A stretch of DNA of 64,000 nucleotides from Flavobacteriales bacterium (GTDB lineage: Bacteria > Bacteroidota > Bacteroidia > Flavobacteriales_D > Crocinitomicaceae). How positions within the stretch are numbered: the first letter of the stretch is position 1; every line of letters starts with the position of its first letter. The stretch spans positions 62,001 to 126,000 of the forward strand of contig JADFAL010000029.1 of assembly GCA_015665275.1 (NCBI GenBank). The letters are read 5' to 3'. A program made the position numbers and the translations under genes. A model generated the notes under the pieces. That model did not search any database, had not been told where the DNA came from, and saw only the letters and a program-made list of their open reading frames with translations. Positions 42,322 through 53,630 of this stretch are shown one piece after another.

Positions 42322-44859
42322 ATGAAACTACTTGCTACTTCCCTGACACTGTTGTTGCCTTTGACAATACTTGCACAATGGCAGGAGCACCCAATTTCGA
42401 AATCTCTTCTAACCTCCAGCAACTTCCTAACGGATGATTTTGATGGCGATGGAGACAACGATTTCCTTTCGCACAATGTGAATACTGGAGAGGTCTATAT
42501 ATTGGAAAATATGGGGAACGGGAGAATTGCTGAAAACATTATAGCTGTTCAGAATTTGGGAAATGTTTCACTTGGAGGAGGTCAGTACGATGAATATTTC
42601 TCGCTGAATTTAAATGGCGACGCACTTACAGATTTTGTCATGTCTTTTGTCGAGGATACGAATACTCAGCACATTATTTACTTCGAGAACTTGGGCAGTT
42701 TCCAATTCACACTAGTTGATACTTTACTATCATTAGACGAATCTTCACCCTATTCATTGGTTGTTAATGACAACAATCAGGACGGGTATGACGATATTAT
42801 GCTAACGTACAGACAGCAAATTAGTCAAGGTGGATACGAAGCGAAAGTTCTATCATATACTAACTTACTTAACAACAACTTTCAGTCGCAAAATGTTTAT
42901 ACTGGCTTTGCCAAAGCCATTCTAACCGACCGAGAAGGAGATGGCGACATTGACTTTTTCACGGATACCCTCTGGTATCGGAATGACATCAGCTCGTTTG
43001 CACCGCTCACGAATCAGGCAACCTATTTTGGTTTTCCGTTCACCACAGATTTTACCTATTCTGACTTAATAATCGAAGACTTTAACAATGATGGCTGGGC
43101 GGATGCGATAGAATTGGGCACTTATTTCGGTGATTCAATGGAATTGTACTTTACTCCTGGTACCGCTAGCAATACTTTTGATTGGGCCCTGAGAGATACA
43201 TCGATGGTACTTTTCGCCGAAAAATTGACGGTGTTTGATGTTGATAACAATGGAATTAAGGAATTCTACGGACAACTAGATAATCCTCAAATTAAAAGTA
43301 TCGTATACCAATTTAACGGCGTTAGTGAGTTTACATCCTCCATTTTATTCAGTCATCCTGAAACCGACTATTCGGATTGGATGCACCAGACATTAAACGA
43401 TTTCAATAATGATGGTGTTCCTGACCTCGTCATTCGATCTAAGACCTACTCGAATTTCTTCTATTTGGAGGGGTTGGGCAATTTTCAATATTCGCAACAA
43501 CCCATTTCATTATTAAACATGAATATTTCTACTTCATTTATCCAACTAGTTGACTTAGATAACGACCAAACTTTGGAGTTAATAACAAGTAGTCAACAAG
43601 CAGGAATTTTCTCAACCTACGAAAATGAAGCAAGCACTATTGTAGATCAAAGAGTACGCTGGAGCCAATTAGAGTTTGGTTCGCGCCCAAGGTGCTCGGA
43701 AGCAATCGATTTTAATAACGACAATGCAAAGGATATTGCCTTCGTTAGCAGTAGTTCCTCGTATTTAGACTATGGAATTGAGTTGATTCCCAATCAAAAT
43801 GGGCTATTTTACGGTGCGCCGGTTGTTATTGCCGATTCGCTGGATGAAGTTTTCAAGTTGGTTGCCCTGGATTACAATTCTGATGGCTTAGAAGATTTAC
43901 TAACAGCTGAAAGAACAGCAAACGCACAAGGTGTTCAAATTATGGGGATATACCTTTATACGAACAACGGCAACAACTCCTTCCAGAAGTCTATATTAAT
44001 TGAAGAGCAATACATGATTCCACTTGTCATTTGGGACTTCGTGGTTGGAGACATAGACAATGATAATGACATTGATATTATTCTAACCCATGAGACAATT
44101 AGCGAACCTATACTTTACCGAAATACTTCGAATGGCTTTATATCTAATACTCTCTATATGCCTTTTCTCTCTGTCTCGGGTGCAGCCGCACAGTTTTTAG
44201 ATTTGACGGATATTGACGGGGATTCGGATCTTGATTTACTAATACGCTTCGTCTCCATGGATCCACTCGAAAATACTGTTTATTCTTACCTCAATCTTGG
44301 CAATGGTCAATTTGGGATGGAGGCATTCATCGACTATTCTTATACAAGTTCAATCAAGCACGGCGACTACGATAACAATGGAGATATTGATATAATTTTT
44401 AGCGATTTGAATGGCAGCCTCAATTGGTATATGAATCCAGGAACAGGATTGTTTAACTCCAATATTCTTGATTGGATTGCCAATTCGGTAGAATTATTCG
44501 ACATTGGTAGAATCAATAGCGATCAATTTATTGATGTCGCAGTACTAAAGCCAGATAAGACCCTTATGAGTTGGTACGAAGCTGATCCTGGGGTATTAAG
44601 TGTTACCAATTTAAATCCAATTGATCAAACGGATTTTAAGCCTTTCCCAAACCCGAGTTCAGGTGCGTTTTATATACCCAATGTGCCTACAAATTCAACG
44701 ATTCAACTTCTCGACTTGCACGGCAAACAATTGGAAGTTCAGACAGAATCGATGGGGAATCATCTGAAAATTGACGTAATAAATCCAAGCCCTGGCATGT
44801 ATTTACTTCAGGTTCATCAAGAGGATACTACCGTCACAAAACAGCTAATTATCCAATAA
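42322..44859 (+). CDS. FG-GAP/VCBS-repeat secreted protein with T9SS C-terminal domain
   Basis: Repeated D-x-D/N-x-DG Ca-binding motifs (DFDGDGDNDF, DFNNDGVPDL, DIDNDNDIDI); C-term FPNPSSGAFYIPN. Confidence 0.9.
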   Translation: MKLLATSLTLLLPLTILAQWQEHPISKSLLTSSNFLTDDFDGDGDNDFLSHNVNTGEVYILENMGNGRIAENIIAVQNLGNVSLGGGQYDEYFSLNLNGDALTDFVMSFVEDTNTQHIIYFENLGSFQFTLVDTLLSLDESSPYSLVVNDNNQDGYDDIMLTYRQQISQGGYEAKVLSYTNLLNNNFQSQNVYTGFAKAILTDREGDGDIDFFTDTLWYRNDISSFAPLTNQATYFGFPFTTDFTYSDLIIEDFNNDGWADAIELGTYFGDSMELYFTPGTASNTFDWALRDTSMVLFAEKLTVFDVDNNGIKEFYGQLDNPQIKSIVYQFNGVSEFTSSILFSHPETDYSDWMHQTLNDFNNDGVPDLVIRSKTYSNFFYLEGLGNFQYSQQPISLLNMNISTSFIQLVDLDNDQTLELITSSQQAGIFSTYENEASTIVDQRVRWSQLEFGSRPRCSEAIDFNNDNAKDIAFVSSSSSYLDYGIELIPNQNGLFYGAPVVIADSLDEVFKLVALDYNSDGLEDLLTAERTANAQGVQIMGIYLYTNNGNNSFQKSILIEEQYMIPLVIWDFVVGDIDNDNDIDIILTHETISEPILYRNTSNGFISNTLYMPFLSVSGAAAQFLDLTDIDGDSDLDLLIRFVSMDPLENTVYSYLNLGNGQFGMEAFIDYSYTSSIKHGDYDNNGDIDIIFSDLNGSLNWYMNPGTGLFNSNILDWIANSVELFDIGRINSDQFIDVAVLKPDKTLMSWYEADPGVLSVTNLNPIDQTDFKPFPNPSSGAFYIPNVPTNSTIQLLDLHGKQLEVQTESMGNHLKIDVINPSPGMYLLQVHQEDTTVTKQLIIQ

Positions 44860-45937
44860 TTCGATCAACAAAGTGATCCAAGTGCTTTTTATAAGCATCA
44901 ACGGTTTTCTGTCCGGCCTTTTTCAAGTTTTTCACGTTTTCATCGCTGGCATCTGCCATATCTGCCGCATAAATTTTACGATCCTTCGGAAGTACATCCA
45001 CGCGTACATATGAATCGTGATGCTCTTCATTCAAAGTATGATAGATCTGCTTGAGCTGATAATCGGTCGTGTCAATACTACCATCCATCATAATATTAGG
45101 TATCGATTTCGCCCATTTAATCACGCTCCACTTCGAACTCTTTTTGTAAGGAGTAAGTGCGAAATTTCCGCCTCCTGTTCCAATAGATAGAATCAACATT
45201 TGACTGGCATTCGGACGATCTACTCCTCGTTCCGGAAAGTTCATATTTCGAGCCTCAGCATACGCACAAATTGTAGGGTTGTTTGCAAAAACACCCCCAT
45301 CCAAATTGTATAGTTTGTTGTCATCCGTTACCGGTTTCGCGTAATTGTACAACTCGGCAGGAGGGAAATACGTCGGAGCGGCAGACGTTGAACGCAAAGC
45401 TTCCCAAACCTTATAAATTCTTGGGTCGCCCTTTCTTTCCCTATCCGTACTACGCAGAAAGAGACTTGACTTCGTATTCATGTTGTAGGTTGTCACTGTG
45501 CACGGCTTCACCATTTTATCTAGCATCATATCTTTCCCGTTCGTATCCTTGAAATACCCTTGCAAGGTCTTCTCCATGTGACTAGGATTGAATTGAGTAG
45601 CATTCCATAGTTGACGCACTCCTAACCAAGCAAAACGCTTCGATTTATTAAAAATTTGATATCCTTCTTCCGTATAAACTTTCAATGCTTTTGATGCAGG
45701 AAATTCCGTTGAAGGCTGCCCCTTCCCGGCGTTTGGATTGGGTTTCAAATAAAAGCACGTCAATAATCCACCTGTGCTGGTACCAATAATCATATCGAAA
45801 TAATCCGCCACACGGGCATTCTCATTCTTCGTTTTGATTTTGATTTGTTCCTCAATGTATTCAACAACAGTTGCAGGAATGATTCCTCGAATTCCTCCCC
45901 CGTCCAGCGAGAGGATGCGTACTTTCTTTTCAGCCAT
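44849..45937 (-). CDS. Patatin-like phospholipase
   Basis: ILSLDGGGIRGIIPATVVEYIEE, IIGTSTGGLL (GxSxG), LDGGVFANNP (DGG); start MAEKKV at 45937. Confidence 0.93.
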   Translation of the reverse strand: MAEKKVRILSLDGGGIRGIIPATVVEYIEEQIKIKTKNENARVADYFDMIIGTSTGGLLTCFYLKPNPNAGKGQPSTEFPASKALKVYTEEGYQIFNKSKRFAWLGVRQLWNATQFNPSHMEKTLQGYFKDTNGKDMMLDKMVKPCTVTTYNMNTKSSLFLRSTDRERKGDPRIYKVWEALRSTSAAPTYFPPAELYNYAKPVTDDNKLYNLDGGVFANNPTICAYAEARNMNFPERGVDRPNASQMLILSIGTGGGNFALTPYKKSSKWSVIKWAKSIPNIMMDGSIDTTDYQLKQIYHTLNEEHHDSYVRVDVLPKDRKIYAADMADASDENVKNLKKAGQKTVDAYKKHLDHFVDRIIG

Positions 45938-46084
45938 AGTGTATTGTTTTGATTGAGACGAATATAACCATTCATTCGGAAGTTGGAACCAATTTCCAAA
46001 CACACCCAGCAGGAGAGTTTACTTTGAGAGAATTTAAGATGGTATTATGGCTAAGGGGCTAAAAAGCTTCGAAAGAGAAAGAAC

Positions 46085-46375
46085 CTACTTGTTTAATACT
46101 TTCGGAATGCGGAAGTAATCTGAATCTGCTTTTGGCGCATTTTGCAACGCCTGCTTCTGAGTAACCGTCACTTTCGCTTCGTCATCACGTAAATGATTGA
46201 TTTCTTTGGTCATGAAAATTAGCGGCTCAACATTTTCAGTATCAACCTCCTGAAGTTTTTCCATAAAGTTTACAATGCGCTCCATATCTTCCTTGATCGC
46301 CTGCTTGCTTTCTCCTTCAAATTCCAATCGCGATAGGTGCGCGACATGATCCACAATTTCTTCCGTGATCTTCAT
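46085..46375 (-). CDS. gatC: Asp-tRNA(Asn)/Glu-tRNA(Gln) amidotransferase subunit C
   Basis: VDHVAHLSRLEFEGE... LRDDEAKVTVTQKQALQNAPKADSDYFRIPKVL. Confidence 0.95.
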   Translation of the reverse strand: MKITEEIVDHVAHLSRLEFEGESKQAIKEDMERIVNFMEKLQEVDTENVEPLIFMTKEINHLRDDEAKVTVTQKQALQNAPKADSDYFRIPKVLNK

Positions 46376-46390
46376 GATACAAATGTAATA

Positions 46391-47152
46391 CTATTGCTTC
46401 AAATGCGGATATTCTTCCAATATCGGCTCGTTGATGATGTCAAAACAGTGTTTTCGTAATTCCTTTACTTCCATTTCGGCTATGCGTTCTACAGAAATTG
46501 CTTCGTGAATATGTATCCGACTAATTCCCGGTCGTGCTGGTCCAAGAATTTCGGTAGGGTCTGAAAACAACTTGTGATTGTTCGTAAACGTGACGGGCAC
46601 AATTGGCACTTTCAAACTCTTCGCCAATTGGAAAGCGCCGTCTTTAAATCGAATCATTTTAGGTGCCTGACCATCGGGAATTCCTCCTTCTGGAAAAATC
46701 ATAATTGACCAACCGATTTTTACTTCTTTCGATGCGCGGATTAGCGATCGAGCAGCTTTTACGCGGTTTCCTCGGAATACTGGAATGTTCATCCGTTTGA
46801 AGTATGCCTTGATCAATGGGTAGCTCAACAACTCACTTTTTCCTAAAAACAAAAACGGACTTTGCGGCAGCACGGAATACATCAGGAAGATGTCAAGATA
46901 TGAAGCATGGTTCGCCAAAATGACATACGGCCCCTCTGGTAAAGGACTGTTTTTCACCCTCTTCACACCGTAAAGGCACAAAATACGGAACCACCAACTC
47001 CAAAAAACAAAGACTTTAAAAGCACGCTTTCTTCCTTTGTCGGAGCCTAATTGAGGTCGAATTATTGGGTACAAAACAAGCGCCGTCACCGTAAATATTA
47101 CAGCGATATACAGTTTCCAGATCAAGCCGGGAATGCCTAAGAGCACTTTCAT
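46391..47152 (-). CDS. plsC: 1-acyl-sn-glycerol-3-phosphate acyltransferase (PlsC-like)
   Basis: LANHASYLDIF (HxxxxD) and MIFPEGGIPDG motifs. Confidence 0.93.
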   Translation of the reverse strand: MKVLLGIPGLIWKLYIAVIFTVTALVLYPIIRPQLGSDKGRKRAFKVFVFWSWWFRILCLYGVKRVKNSPLPEGPYVILANHASYLDIFLMYSVLPQSPFLFLGKSELLSYPLIKAYFKRMNIPVFRGNRVKAARSLIRASKEVKIGWSIMIFPEGGIPDGQAPKMIRFKDGAFQLAKSLKVPIVPVTFTNNHKLFSDPTEILGPARPGISRIHIHEAISVERIAEMEVKELRKHCFDIINEPILEEYPHLKQ

Positions 47153-47245
47153 AAAACAAAATTAAGCAAATCGCCGTCGTAAACTGCAATCCAAAGAACA
47201 TCAGGGTTGAAAATTTCTGTATTTTCGTGTTCTCAAAAGAGACGT

Positions 47246-48214
47246 ATGGCACGCATTTTAACAGGAATTCAGAGCACAGGAACACCGCACCTTGGAAATA
47301 TCCTTGGAGCAATTCTTCCGGCAATTGAAATGTCGGAAAAAGCAAAAAATGATTCGTACTTGTTTATTGCAGATTTGCACTCATTGACACAGATCAAAGA
47401 CGGTGAAACGCTGCGCAGCAATACATTATCTACCGCGGCTACCTGGCTTTCTTTTGGACTAAATCCTGAAAATGTCGTATTCTATCGTCAAAGTGATGTG
47501 CCAGAAGTAACTGAGCTTACATGGTATTTGATGTGTTATTTCCCCTTTTCCCGATTGTCGCTTGCGCACAGTTTTAAAGACAAAGCCGATCGATTGGAAG
47601 ATGTAAATTCCGGATTGTTTACATACCCCATGTTGATGGCAGCCGACATCTTGTTGTATGATGCTGAAATTGTTCCGGTTGGTAAAGATCAAAAACAGCA
47701 TTTGGAATTTACACAAGACGTAGCCCGAAGATTCAATGATCAAATGGGTGAGACTTTTGTGACGCCGGAAGTAAGCCATAACGAAGCGACTATGTTGGTG
47801 CCTGGAACCGATGGTGAGAAAATGAGCAAATCCCGCGATAATTACATAGACATCTTTCTTTCAGATAAGAAATTGCGTAAAAAAGTAATGTCTATCGAAA
47901 CGGATTCCAAGGGTTTGGAAGAGCCAAAAGATCCCGACACGTGTAACGCCTTTGCCTTGTATGCGTTGCTAGCTAATAATGACCAAATTGCTGAGATGCG
48001 CCAAAAATATCAAGGTGGTGGATACGGTTACGGTCATGCAAAACAAGAACTCTTCGAATTGATTTGTGAACGCTTCAAAACCGAACGCGAGCGCTATCAG
48101 CATTTGATTGAAAATCCTCAAGAGGTTGAAGAAGCGTTAGCCCTTGGAGCAGAAAGAGCAAGAAAAGTAGCGGCGGAAGTGCTAAAACGCGTTCGTGCAA
48201 AAGTTGGATATTGA
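47246..48214 (+). CDS. trpS: Tryptophanyl-tRNA synthetase
   Basis: ARILTGIQSTGTPHLGNILGAI, KMSKSRDN; start MARILTG at 47246. Confidence 0.97.
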   Translation: MARILTGIQSTGTPHLGNILGAILPAIEMSEKAKNDSYLFIADLHSLTQIKDGETLRSNTLSTAATWLSFGLNPENVVFYRQSDVPEVTELTWYLMCYFPFSRLSLAHSFKDKADRLEDVNSGLFTYPMLMAADILLYDAEIVPVGKDQKQHLEFTQDVARRFNDQMGETFVTPEVSHNEATMLVPGTDGEKMSKSRDNYIDIFLSDKKLRKKVMSIETDSKGLEEPKDPDTCNAFALYALLANNDQIAEMRQKYQGGGYGYGHAKQELFELICERFKTERERYQHLIENPQEVEEALALGAERARKVAAEVLKRVRAKVGY

Positions 48215-48300
48215 TTTTGTTACAGCTCGTCTCTGTTCGATGTACCCGCATACATAATCTCACTATATTTTCTTAATACTCCCTTAACATCGGATCGTTC

Positions 48301-48498
48301 TCAAAAGTTTTCGAGGGGATTTTGGTGAAAATCAATCCAAAATGGGTCAATATTAGCCCAAAAAGCACCTATTTCTTCACATAACTTTAAAGCTAACGGA
48401 ACATCTTCGGTGCTGAAAATCCCGAAGTTTGTATCGAGAGAATTGATATATGGGAACGGGATTCGCCAAGGGTTTCTAGTCAACCTTAGCATTTTCAA
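48301..48498 (-). CDS. Possible small hypothetical ORF
   Basis: 65 aa open frame in an otherwise empty 470-bp gap; no independent support. Confidence 0.2.
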   Translation of the reverse strand: MKMLRLTRNPWRIPFPYINSLDTNFGIFSTEDVPLALKLCEEIGAFWANIDPFWIDFHQNPLENF

Positions 48499-48682
48499 TA
48501 GTTCGTTCGATAGTATAGTTTAGTTTATAAGTACGATTCCGTTCCCAATCAATTCATTTCAAAACCGCCCACAACCTTTTTGTAACCTGTTACTCAAAAC
48601 TGCGTACGAATGGGTACAAACTGAGTGTTTTAAGATGTTTTGAGACCTAAAATCATTACATTTGCAATTGAAAATCGAGACG

Positions 48683-50407
48683 ATGCTTAAAAAACCCTTT
48701 ACTCTGCTATTACTGGCACTTGGCCTAGTGATTGCTAGCTGTTCAAGCGAAGAAAAGCCAGAAGAACAACTTGTTGCCAAAGGAAACAAGATGTACGGTG
48801 GTGAATTGAAATTCATGTCCACTGAAAAAATCGACAACCTTTTCCCTATCTACACTGGTGACGTTTACTCGAGTCGAATCATCTCTCAAATCTTCGAACC
48901 TCTATTGACAATCGATCCGGAAACAGGAACGGTGAACCCTGGAATTGCAAAGGATTGGAATCTAAGCAGTGATGCCCGAATCTATACATTCAACATTCGC
49001 AAAGGCTTAAAATTCCATGAGGATGCTTGTTTCAAAAACAAGACGAGAGAAGTTACTGCATCAGACGTCAAGTTCTCATTAGATCTGGCATGTACAAACT
49101 TAAAGAACAACGAAATTGCCTACCTACTTGTGGATCGCATTGAAGGGGCAAAAGATCATTTCGACAATTCCAACGGGAAAATTCGTAAGGGCGGTGTAAA
49201 AGGAATTAAGGTGATAAACAAGCATACGTTGCAAATTACCTTGTCTGAACCTTACGTTGGATTCGAAAAGATTTTAACACATAACGGACTCAGTGTTACA
49301 CCGAAAGAAGCATACAAGAAATACGGAAAGAACATTGGCAAACACCCTGTTGGTACCGGACCTTTCTCATTAGAGTCTATGTCCAATAGCAAGATTTCAT
49401 TGAAGCGGAACCCTAAATACTGGCGTAAAGATGAATTCGGAAACCGTTTGCCTTTCTTGTCAAAAGTGACAATGACCTACGTGAAAAATAAGCGTAGCGA
49501 GTTGAAGGCATTCCGTGATTCGAAAGTGGATCTTGTATTGGAATTGCCGGTTGAAGAAACAGAAAACATTCTTGGTTCTCTCGAAGAAGCACAGCGCGGT
49601 TTGAACGTAAAGCACAAGGTAGATGCAAAAAAGAGTTTGAACATGATGTACGTTGCCATGCAGAACGAAAGCGAAGAATTTTCCGATGAGCGCGTACGTA
49701 AAGCATTCAATATGGCTATCGATCGTGCGATGATTGTAGACAAAGACTTAGAAGGTGAAGGATGGCCAGCGAAAAATGGTTTCGTTGCAGATATGGAAGG
49801 ATACCCATCTGAAAAGGTTCGTGGTCACTCGTACAATCCGGAAATGGCAAAAAGTCTCATGCGTCAGGCTGGATTTGCAAATGGTAATGGATTTCCGACA
49901 TTGGACTTTTACGTGAATGCTATTGAAGGATCGGGAGCGCACCGCTCTTGTCAATCAATTGCTAGACAATTGAAAGCGAACTTGAACGTGAACCTGAACA
50001 TCATTCTGTGTAGTTTGGATGAGCGTCGCGCAGCAGTGGCATCTGGAAAAGCAAAAATCTGGCGTGCCGGATGGATTGCCGATTATCCAGATCCATCGAA
50101 TTTCCTAGCGCAGTTCTATGGAAATAACATGAAAAAGCAATCGCTTGTGAATGATTTCAACTACAGCAATGAAGCATTTGATGCCATCTATGAAAAAGCT
50201 TTGGTTGAGACGGATAGCGAGAAGCGAATGGATTTGTTCGTGCAATGTGATCAAATGGTGGTGGAAACAGCGCCGGTGATTCCTGTAATGACGGATGATC
50301 ATATCATTATCATCAATGCACGTGTTCGCGATTTCAACGCTACTCAAATGGAAACATTGGAATTGACCAATGTGTACATCAAAGAGCTTCGTAACAAGAA
50401 GAAATAG
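48683..50407 (+). CDS. ABC transporter substrate-binding protein (oligopeptide/SBP family 5)
   Basis: Lipobox IASCSSEE; FEPLLTIDPETGTVNPGIAKDWNLSSDARIYTFNIRKGLKFHED. Confidence 0.95.
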   Translation: MLKKPFTLLLLALGLVIASCSSEEKPEEQLVAKGNKMYGGELKFMSTEKIDNLFPIYTGDVYSSRIISQIFEPLLTIDPETGTVNPGIAKDWNLSSDARIYTFNIRKGLKFHEDACFKNKTREVTASDVKFSLDLACTNLKNNEIAYLLVDRIEGAKDHFDNSNGKIRKGGVKGIKVINKHTLQITLSEPYVGFEKILTHNGLSVTPKEAYKKYGKNIGKHPVGTGPFSLESMSNSKISLKRNPKYWRKDEFGNRLPFLSKVTMTYVKNKRSELKAFRDSKVDLVLELPVEETENILGSLEEAQRGLNVKHKVDAKKSLNMMYVAMQNESEEFSDERVRKAFNMAIDRAMIVDKDLEGEGWPAKNGFVADMEGYPSEKVRGHSYNPEMAKSLMRQAGFANGNGFPTLDFYVNAIEGSGAHRSCQSIARQLKANLNVNLNIILCSLDERRAAVASGKAKIWRAGWIADYPDPSNFLAQFYGNNMKKQSLVNDFNYSNEAFDAIYEKALVETDSEKRMDLFVQCDQMVVETAPVIPVMTDDHIIIINARVRDFNATQMETLELTNVYIKELRNKKK

Positions 50408-50409
50408 GC

Positions 50410-51096
50410 TCAGCTTAGAATTTCCTGAACAATGGTATAGGTTTCGAATTCCCGAAGCCCGGGTACATGGATTTTGTAATACTCCATCATGGTCTGCAAT
50501 GCCTTATCGCGCACGTCTTTACTCGCTTTACAATCCAACCCATTGATGCGTTTCAAAATGATCTCAACACTCTCACCCTGTGCTGTTCGATGACCGTTTG
50601 GCGCAAACTTTCCAATACTTCCTTCGTCCAAATCAAAAATGAATCCGCCCTGCTCAACCAACGGCTGAACACCAATGATTTCGGTAAAATCAATTAGGAA
50701 GAATAGCGGGAAATGGGATACATTCTCATCGGCTTGTTGCAATCGTTTTATCTGATCACTAATAAAATCAAATACATGGTGATCAGTGTCAAATTCATGT
50801 ACGCATTTGCGAATGGTTTCAGCAATGAAAAATGCGATGGTTGATTTCACCGGATTGAACTGAAAGTCAGTAGCGAACAATGCCTCGGTGCCCGTCAATT
50901 GCAGCAAGTCACTTTCCTGCCGCCCGTAAAACGTCAGTTCTGTGGGTGCTAAGGGAAAAAGTTGATGCGCCTTTTTCTTTCCTCCTTTGAAAACGAATTT
51001 TCTGAGACCTTTACCAGAGGTGTAATATGTGACAATAAGGCTTGAATCGGAGAGTGCCGTACGGTGCAGAAAAATGCCCTGATCGTTCTGTTTCAT
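50410..51096 (-). CDS. recO: DNA repair protein RecO
   Basis: GIFLHRTALSDSSLIVTYYTSGKGLRKFVFKGGKKK. Confidence 0.88.
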   Translation of the reverse strand: MKQNDQGIFLHRTALSDSSLIVTYYTSGKGLRKFVFKGGKKKAHQLFPLAPTELTFYGRQESDLLQLTGTEALFATDFQFNPVKSTIAFFIAETIRKCVHEFDTDHHVFDFISDQIKRLQQADENVSHFPLFFLIDFTEIIGVQPLVEQGGFIFDLDEGSIGKFAPNGHRTAQGESVEIILKRINGLDCKASKDVRDKALQTMMEYYKIHVPGLREFETYTIVQEILS

Positions 51097-53402
51097 CGCT
51101 CGTTAACCACCAGTACTTTTCCAACGTAGCGTCCATCGCTTTGATTGGAGGCAGTCCAGATAAGGTAGACACCTGTTCGCACCAACTCACCCGTCAATGT
51201 GCGTCGGTCCCAAGTTGCGGTTCCTCCATTCGACGTTGTTTGATAGACCAAATTTCCTCCGGCGTCTGTAATCTTTACATCCGAATCAAACTTGATACCC
51301 TGAATTGTGATCACGCCATCAAAGTCCGGTCGCGAAGGATTTGGAAATACTTGAACGTCCGAGTATTCTGGATCTTCATACGTAGCATCGGTGCGGTAGG
51401 AAATCAATCCCTGATCGGTAATGATGAACATCTCCCCTGTTTCCTGATTGATCTCCATATCGATGATCGTATTGGAAATCAACGGTGAATTGTCCATCGT
51501 CCATTGCTCCAGAATTGTCAATCCATCCTCAGAGAGTAAAATAATACCGCTGTTTGCTGTTCCGAACCACTTTCTGTTTCCTCCATCAACCTCAATATCG
51601 GTGATATGCGTAGCTCCTAAAACGAACTCTACATTTCCTTCAAATTCCAACTTGATGCGTTGTGCATTGTAATCTCCGGGGGCTGCGTCAAAAGCATTGT
51701 CAGAATTGTACAAAACAGCAAATCCCGCATCTGTTCCAATCCAGATTTCATTGTCGAAATCCACCGCAATTGCCGTTACCTCAGTAGAAGGCAGCGCTCC
51801 AGACAAATCTCCTTGATTTAATTGAATCCATTGATCGTCTGAAGAATTTGTGGGCGTTCCATTGTCCTTGAATCCATACAAACCTGCGCCGCGTATGGAC
51901 ATCCATTTATTTCCGTTGAAATCAATTTCCAAACGTTCTGTGATTTTACTTTTGGCACTGGCTCCCAAGTTGAATGAGGCCCATTGTCCATCGCTCGTAT
52001 ATACTTTCAAAGGCTCGGCTGCATATCCATTCAAGACCCATAAATTTCCTTCATTGTCGTACTGTAAGTCTGAAACGAGGCTCCAGCCGTTTCCAATAGA
52101 AGTTTCTTCCACCAAACTGTTGCCCGGATCAAAACTATTGGATGCTTGACCCGTTTCATCAACAATCGTTACAGGAACACTTGAATAGGTTCCTATACCA
52201 AATTGATCTTCGTTATTCGGATTGATGGATACACCCATATAATCGTGGATGGTATCACTCCAGGCCGTCACATTTCCCTGATCAATTAAACGCCATTCTT
52301 CGTCTTTGAAGGTGTAAATTCCACCCCGGTTGAAAGACGGCGCACCACCAGATCGTGCACCACTACAAACGGCAATGGTTCCTCGCTGATAATCCAATGC
52401 GTACATCTCTGATTTCGGCGGTCCAATCAATTTAACGTAGGTATTTTGATACGCTCCTGTATACTTCACCAATCCGTTGTTCTTATCGGCAATCCAATAT
52501 GTTGATCCGTCATAGACCGTTCCCATAGGATTTGCAAGTGCTCCATTGAACAATCCAAGGTTTTCGTAAAGTGTCCAATTGCTGTTGTAGATGCGTCCTC
52601 CACCGGAGTAATCTACCAAAAGTCGATCTTCAACGGTACTGATAGAATTGATTTCCATTACGAAGGATTCAACTACGGCGACTTGAAGTCCGCTGTTGGT
52701 CACTTGATACACCGTATCTCCACTAAATTGAGAGCTTTTGGAAAGGACAAAGAGTTCGTTCGCTGCAAATTCGATATCAGAAAACGGATAGGCTGCCGGT
52801 GTAACACGCGTATCTAAAGTCCATTGTGCCGGATCGGCCAATGCCTGATTGTTTACCGAGCCGCGGTACATTTCGTCTTCGGTAAGTGCGTAGATGCTGT
52901 CGTTAGCAAACACCACATCTACTATAGCTTTGGTTCCATTTGTTGGATAATAGGTGTCACGTACCTCGTCTTTTTCCGGATCCATTTTCACGATGGCAAA
53001 ACCAGTCGAAAGGTACATCTGTTCTTCGTATTCAACCATATTGAATACTCTTTTAGAACCTTGTATTTGCGCTAGCTTAATCGCTGGAATGTTGGTAACG
53101 CGATTGCCTTTTAGTTTATCTACATTTCCATTTTCGTACCCGATAAATACGGAGTTATCCGATTCGCATGCCTCGATGCAAGAAACGGTAATATCAGAAA
53201 GTCCAGTGACATCGTCCCAAATGCTGAGTTCGCTGGAGGATTCGTCGTAGACGCCCACTCCCTTCTCATAGGCCACATAGGCACTTCCGGAAAGATACGT
53301 CACATCAATTGCCCTTTCGGGAATGTGCAGACGCCATTGTCCGGTTCCAATTTGCGCGGACGCTGCAAACGAGAGGATTGTAAAAGCTATAAGTAGTCGC
53401 AT
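51093..53402 (-). CDS. PorZ-like beta-propeller protein with T9SS C-terminal domain
   Basis: IGTGQWRLHIPERAIDVTYLSGSAYVAYEKGVGVYDESSSELSIWDDVTGLSDITVSCI, propeller repeats, C-term VFPNPSRPDFDGVITIQG. Confidence 0.82.
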   Translation of the reverse strand: MRLLIAFTILSFAASAQIGTGQWRLHIPERAIDVTYLSGSAYVAYEKGVGVYDESSSELSIWDDVTGLSDITVSCIEACESDNSVFIGYENGNVDKLKGNRVTNIPAIKLAQIQGSKRVFNMVEYEEQMYLSTGFAIVKMDPEKDEVRDTYYPTNGTKAIVDVVFANDSIYALTEDEMYRGSVNNQALADPAQWTLDTRVTPAAYPFSDIEFAANELFVLSKSSQFSGDTVYQVTNSGLQVAVVESFVMEINSISTVEDRLLVDYSGGGRIYNSNWTLYENLGLFNGALANPMGTVYDGSTYWIADKNNGLVKYTGAYQNTYVKLIGPPKSEMYALDYQRGTIAVCSGARSGGAPSFNRGGIYTFKDEEWRLIDQGNVTAWSDTIHDYMGVSINPNNEDQFGIGTYSSVPVTIVDETGQASNSFDPGNSLVEETSIGNGWSLVSDLQYDNEGNLWVLNGYAAEPLKVYTSDGQWASFNLGASAKSKITERLEIDFNGNKWMSIRGAGLYGFKDNGTPTNSSDDQWIQLNQGDLSGALPSTEVTAIAVDFDNEIWIGTDAGFAVLYNSDNAFDAAPGDYNAQRIKLEFEGNVEFVLGATHITDIEVDGGNRKWFGTANSGIILLSEDGLTILEQWTMDNSPLISNTIIDMEINQETGEMFIITDQGLISYRTDATYEDPEYSDVQVFPNPSRPDFDGVITIQGIKFDSDVKITDAGGNLVYQTTSNGGTATWDRRTLTGELVRTGVYLIWTASNQSDGRYVGKVLVVNER

Positions 53403-53630
53403 GTTTACCAAAATGTAGCTGTATTAACGCATGAAGAACAAAAATATTTGAATTCTGGACAAAACACTAATAGAGGAAAGGTAAAAGACAACTGAAAGTA
53501 CACTGAGCCTGTCGAAGTGCACTTTCCTCAGGCACTAGAGAGCCTCGGAGACCTTCTATGTCAGCCAATATCAGTCAATGGTTCGGGATGTCAGTTTATG
53601 TTTTGATGGACTATACTACTTAGTGAACGG

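Noticed and set aside
44849-45937. Patatin-like phospholipase as a CBASS (CapV) effector
   Set aside because: Neighbours are gatC, plsC and a T9SS protein; no CD-NTase, Cap2/Cap3 or other defence gene nearby.
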